Source of the DNA: Streptomyces californicus
GTDB lineage: Bacteria; Actinomycetota; Actinomycetes; Streptomycetales; Streptomycetaceae
Assembly: GCF_000717645.1 (NCBI RefSeq)
Contig: NZ_JNZZ01000020.1
Span: 57,449-121,448 of the forward strand
Length of the DNA stretch: 64,000 bases
Reading direction: 5' to 3'
Shown here: piece by piece, positions 61,407 through 64,000 of the stretch
Numbering within the stretch: the stretch's first letter is position 1
Layout: every line of letters begins with the position of its first letter
The notes under the pieces: generated by a model
Database searches by the model: none
What the model was told of the DNA's origin: nothing
The model's input: only the letters and a program-made list of their open reading frames with translations
Position numbers and translations under genes: made by a program

Positions 61407-62525
61407 GTGAACGGGAGCCGCACGAAGGCCCAGGCGGGGGTGAACCTGCCGGCCCTGCGCCACCACAACGCGGCGCTGATCCTGGACCTGCTGCGGGCGG
61501 CCGGGGCGGAGGGCATCAGCCGACTGGAGCTCGCCGAGGGCACCGGCCTCACCCCGCAGGCGGTCAGCAAGATCACCGCCCGGCTGCGGGAGGACGGGCT
61601 CGCCGTCGGGGCGGGCCTGCGCCCCTCCACGGGCGGCAAACCGCGCACGGTGCTGCGGCTGGTCCCCGACGCGCAGTTCGCCGTCGGCCTGCACCTGGAC
61701 CGCGACGGGCTCACCGCCGTGCTGGTCGATCTCGCGGGCCGGCCGGTCGCGGTCACCCGGGCGCCCCTGGACCTCGGCGCCCCGGCCGACCGGGTGCTCG
61801 CGGGCGCGGCCGACGCGGTCCACGACCTGTGCGCCGCCGAACCGCACAAGCCGGTGCTGGGCGTGGGCGTCGCCGTGCCCGGCCCGCTCGACCACCGGGA
61901 CGGCGTCCTGCGCCGGGTCACCGGCTTCCCGCAGTGGGACGGCTACCCGCTGCGCGCCGCCCTCGCCGAGCGCACCGGCCTCCCGGTCGCCCTGGACAAG
62001 GACACCAACGCCGCCGCCCTCGCCCTGGCGCTGGCCCCGGGGGGCGCGGGCGGCGGCGACTTCGCCTACCTCCACCTCGGTACGGGGCTGGGCGCCGGGC
62101 TGGTCCTGGGCGGCCGGGTGCACCGGGGGGCGCGGACTGGGGCAGGCGAGTTCGGCCACCAGACCCTCCAGTTGGACGGCCCGCTCTGCGGCTGCGGCGG
62201 ACGCGGCTGCGTCGAAGCGCTGTGCCTGGCCGCCGAGGCGCGCGGCGACCGGCCCGAGGCCGCCCGGATCCTGGGCGCGGGCGCGGCCAACCTGGTCGGC
62301 CTGCTCGACATCGACCGCGTGGTCCTGGGCGGCCGGACGGTGGCCGCCGACGAGGACACGTACGTACGGGGCGTCCGGGCCGTGATCGAGGAGCGGGCCT
62401 CCCGGGGCGGTGCGGGCGCGGGCGTCACGGTCACGGTGGCCCGGGGCGGCGACCGCCCGGTGGCGGAGGGCGCGGCCCAACTGGTGCTGGCGCCGGTGTT
62501 CGGGCGGGTGGGGGAGGGGGAGTAG
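61407..62525 (+). CDS. ROK-family transcriptional regulator
   Basis: A 372-residue regulator. An N-terminal winged helix (NAALILDLLRAAGAEGISRL, LTPQAVSKITARLREDG) precedes a ROK kinase-like domain: VLGVGVAVPGPLD, DTNAAALALALAPG, HLGTGLGAGLVLGGRVHRGA and the zinc site CGCGGRGCVEAL. GTG 61407 follows GAGGAG. It probably represses the divergent oxidoreductase operon in response to a sugar. The palindrome at 61341-61365 is the candidate site. Confidence 0.9.
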   Translation: MNGSRTKAQAGVNLPALRHHNAALILDLLRAAGAEGISRLELAEGTGLTPQAVSKITARLREDGLAVGAGLRPSTGGKPRTVLRLVPDAQFAVGLHLDRDGLTAVLVDLAGRPVAVTRAPLDLGAPADRVLAGAADAVHDLCAAEPHKPVLGVGVAVPGPLDHRDGVLRRVTGFPQWDGYPLRAALAERTGLPVALDKDTNAAALALALAPGGAGGGDFAYLHLGTGLGAGLVLGGRVHRGARTGAGEFGHQTLQLDGPLCGCGGRGCVEALCLAAEARGDRPEAARILGAGAANLVGLLDIDRVVLGGRTVAADEDTYVRGVRAVIEERASRGGAGAGVTVTVARGGDRPVAEGAAQLVLAPVFGRVGEGE

Positions 62526-62875
62526 GGCGGGCCGCGTCGGTACGGGAGAGGCGTGGCGGCCACGTAGCGGTAGGGGAAGGGCGTGCCGATCCCGTGGCGG
62601 TACGGGAGGGGTGGTGCCCGGCCCCGTGCCGGTACGGGAGGGGCGTGTCAGCGACGTGTCGGTACGGGAAGGGCGCGTCGGCGCGGGAGGAGCGTGTCAG
62701 CCACGTGCCGGTAGCGGGAGGGGCTTCGGCGCGGGAGGGGCGTTGCAGTCGGGTGATCTTATGAGTCATGTCGGCATGTCGACTCTTTGAGTACGCGCGC
62801 GCGTGATGGCCTCGGAGGTCACCGCCGGAGCCCCCGCCCCGGTCGTCCGCGAGAGCAGTGAAGGGTGACGCGCCG
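62526..62875. other. 350-bp gene-free gap after the ROK gene
   Basis: It holds the 30-bp repeats (62538-62745) and about 130 bp of single-copy DNA with the run CGCGCGCGCG at about 62795. The ribosome-binding site AAGGGTGA (62860-62867) precedes the next gene. No other gene is seen. Confidence 0.55.
62538..62745. repeat. 30-bp tandem repeats, about 6 copies
   Basis: Units beginning CGGTACGGGAGGGGCGTG start at 62538, 62568, 62598, 62630, 62660 and, with insertions, 62709. The spacing is 30 bp except for one 32-bp unit. They fill most of the gap after the ROK gene. Confidence 0.8.
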
Positions 62876-64000
62876 ATGCCCCCTCCCCCCTCCGCCCGGC
62901 TGCGTGACGTCCGTACGGTCGCCGCCCTCGGCCTGGCCGCCGGGATCACGGTGCCGGCCGCGCTCCTGAGCGGCCCGCAGGCGGCCGCCCGGCCGGGCGC
63001 GCCCGCCCCGTCCGAGCCGGCGGCCGGGTCCGTGGCGGCCGCCGCCACCGGGGCGGCCGGCGTATCGCCGCTGGCCGCCGACGCCGTCGACGAGCAGCCC
63101 GGCTGCGGGGACCCCGACGCCAAGGAGTTCCCCGTCGCGGTCCGGTTCCGGGACGCCCCGGACCGGTACCCGGCGGGCGGCGGGCACCGCTCCTGGGTCC
63201 TCGACCTCACCAACACCACCGACGCGACCTGCCGGGCCCTGCACCCGGTCCTCGTCCTCACCGACCGCGACCGCCGGCTGACGGCGGAACAGATCCGGAC
63301 GGAGTTCTCCGGGCCCGGCCGGGCCGGAACCGTGCACCGGGTCGCCTGGGAGACCACCGACCGCGACGAGCAGATCGGCGTCTTCGGCGGCGAGGAAGCG
63401 CCGAAGGGGGCGGAGGAGGAGGGGCGGGGCGACCCCGGCGAGCCGTTCCTCGGGTTCACCGTTCCCGCCGGGGAGACCGTCTCCGTATGCGTCCGGACGG
63501 CCTTCACCCCCGACGCCGCTCCCGGCCCGGTCACCGCCCACGTCGCCGTCGTCCAGCGCCGCCACCAGGACAAGGCCAAGGGCGGCGGGCGCGAGGACGG
63601 CGAATGGGTCGGGGATTCGGGGGAGTACCCCTTCGTCATCGCGGACGGCACCACCGGCAGCACCCGGGAACCGGAAGCTCCCCGCACGGAGCGCCCGACC
63701 CGGCCCGACGCTCCGGCGTGGGGGAGCGGGCAGCCGGAGAGCCCCTCGCCGCAGCGCTCCGGCGGGCCCGACCACTCCGAGAGCCCCGCCCCGGACCGCA
63801 GCGGGCCCGGCGCCGACCCCCGTACGGACCCCGGTACCAGTACCGGCACCGACCCGGGCACCGGACCCGCGGACCCCGGTGCCACGGACCCCGGTGCCAC
63901 GGACCCCGGACCCACGGACCCCGGAATCGGTCGGACGCTGCCCCCCGCCCCGACCCCGCCCACCGATCCGGCCCTCCCCGCGGACCCCGGCCTCCCGCCC
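62876..64000 (+). CDS. Secreted protein with Pro/Thr/Gly/Asp-rich tail, cut by window end
   Basis: The frame is open from ATG 62876 to the window end, so at least 375 residues. A signal-peptide-like start (RLRDVRTVAALGLAAGITVP) leads to an Ala/Pro stretch, then a domain with four Cys (QPGCGDPD, TTDATCRALHPV, SVCVRTAFTP) and beta strands (AVRFRDAPDRYPAGG, SWVLDLTNTTD). From about residue 245 it is Pro/Ser/Thr/Gly/Asp rich, with DPGATDPGATDPGPTDPG repeats. This fits a wall-spanning surface protein. A C-terminal anchor is beyond the window. Confidence 0.75.
   Translation, partial: MPPPPSARLRDVRTVAALGLAAGITVPAALLSGPQAAARPGAPAPSEPAAGSVAAAATGAAGVSPLAADAVDEQPGCGDPDAKEFPVAVRFRDAPDRYPAGGGHRSWVLDLTNTTDATCRALHPVLVLTDRDRRLTAEQIRTEFSGPGRAGTVHRVAWETTDRDEQIGVFGGEEAPKGAEEEGRGDPGEPFLGFTVPAGETVSVCVRTAFTPDAAPGPVTAHVAVVQRRHQDKAKGGGREDGEWVGDSGEYPFVIADGTTGSTREPEAPRTERPTRPDAPAWGSGQPESPSPQRSGGPDHSESPAPDRSGPGADPRTDPGTSTGTDPGTGPADPGATDPGATDPGPTDPGIGRTLPPAPTPPTDPALPADPGLPP

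Noticed and set aside
62538..62745. Possible CRISPR array
   Set aside because: 30-bp units are contiguous without unique spacers and are degenerate.

Overview
The window is a high-GC (well above 70% by eye) actinobacterial chromosome segment. Codon third positions are almost always G or C, GTG starts and 4-bp ATGA/GTGA overlaps are common, and the gene content is that of Streptomyces: a DasR-type GlcNAc PTS locus nagE2-nagE1-nagF next to rph and rdgB, xre/DUF397/DUF6879 clusters, a class E sortase, and a DUF3311-MctP pair. No plasmid, phage, transposase, integrase or CRISPR array was found. Most long antisense reading frames are GC-driven shadows and are left out.

Region 1 (1-9.9 kb) is core metabolism. 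It holds the end of a DUF2017 gene, an amino-acid permease, and the protein-bound-sulfide cysteine pathway: mec (JAMM peptidase), cysO (sulfur carrier) and cysM (synthase). A cobalamin-riboswitch-controlled BtuFCD-type ABC importer sits between mec and cysO-cysM, and a short Cys-containing leader peptide precedes cysO. A membrane-anchored MazF/PemK-like protein, a metallo-beta-lactamase-fold hydrolase and a GNAT acetyltransferase follow. Region 2 (10-15.6 kb) is the GlcNAc PTS with three dre (DasR) operators and strong terminators, then rph, a small lipoprotein, rdgB, and an odd tRNA with anticodon UAG but a short variable arm.

Region 3 (15.6-32.9 kb) has two overlapping HNH nuclease genes, an MHS/ProP-type MFS transporter, a Bcp peroxiredoxin, a lone GroES-like protein, a guanidinium exporter behind a guanidine-III riboswitch, a class A penicillin-binding protein, an ABC-2 exporter (two permeases plus ATPase), a DUF1707 envelope-stress-type protein, an SGNH esterase, a DUF445 protein, an alpha/beta hydrolase and a lipoprotein. 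Region 4 (33.6-39.5 kb) is the most distinctive. After a 755-bp gene-free stretch with 15-bp and 30-bp tandem repeats come, on one strand, a clavaminate-synthase-like Fe(II)/2-oxoglutarate amino-acid hydroxylase, a TauE/SafE transporter, an FMN-dependent alpha-hydroxyacid oxidase, a PLP aminotransferase and a BenE-type transporter. This looks like a compact, unassigned amino-acid or hydroxyacid pathway.

Region 5 (39.7-53.7 kb) is accessory in character. It has hypothetical and regulatory proteins, a DUF2975/XRE pair behind a double palindromic operator, a whiJ/abaA-like group (DUF397, small Cys-rich protein, DUF6879, XRE-DUF5753), and a 1045-aa PLD-nuclease/SF2-helicase/DUF3427 protein that is a candidate nucleic-acid defence factor. 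Region 6 (54-64 kb) has a class E sortase, a DUF3311-MctP symporter pair, a DUF6412-like membrane protein with a YidC/Oxa1 insertase, an FAH-family hydrolase, a Gfo/Idh/MocA oxidoreductase-UPF0303 operon facing a ROK regulator across a palindrome, and a secreted protein cut by the window end. Short in-register tandem repeats of 15, 30, 32 and 43 bp recur in the intergenic regions.
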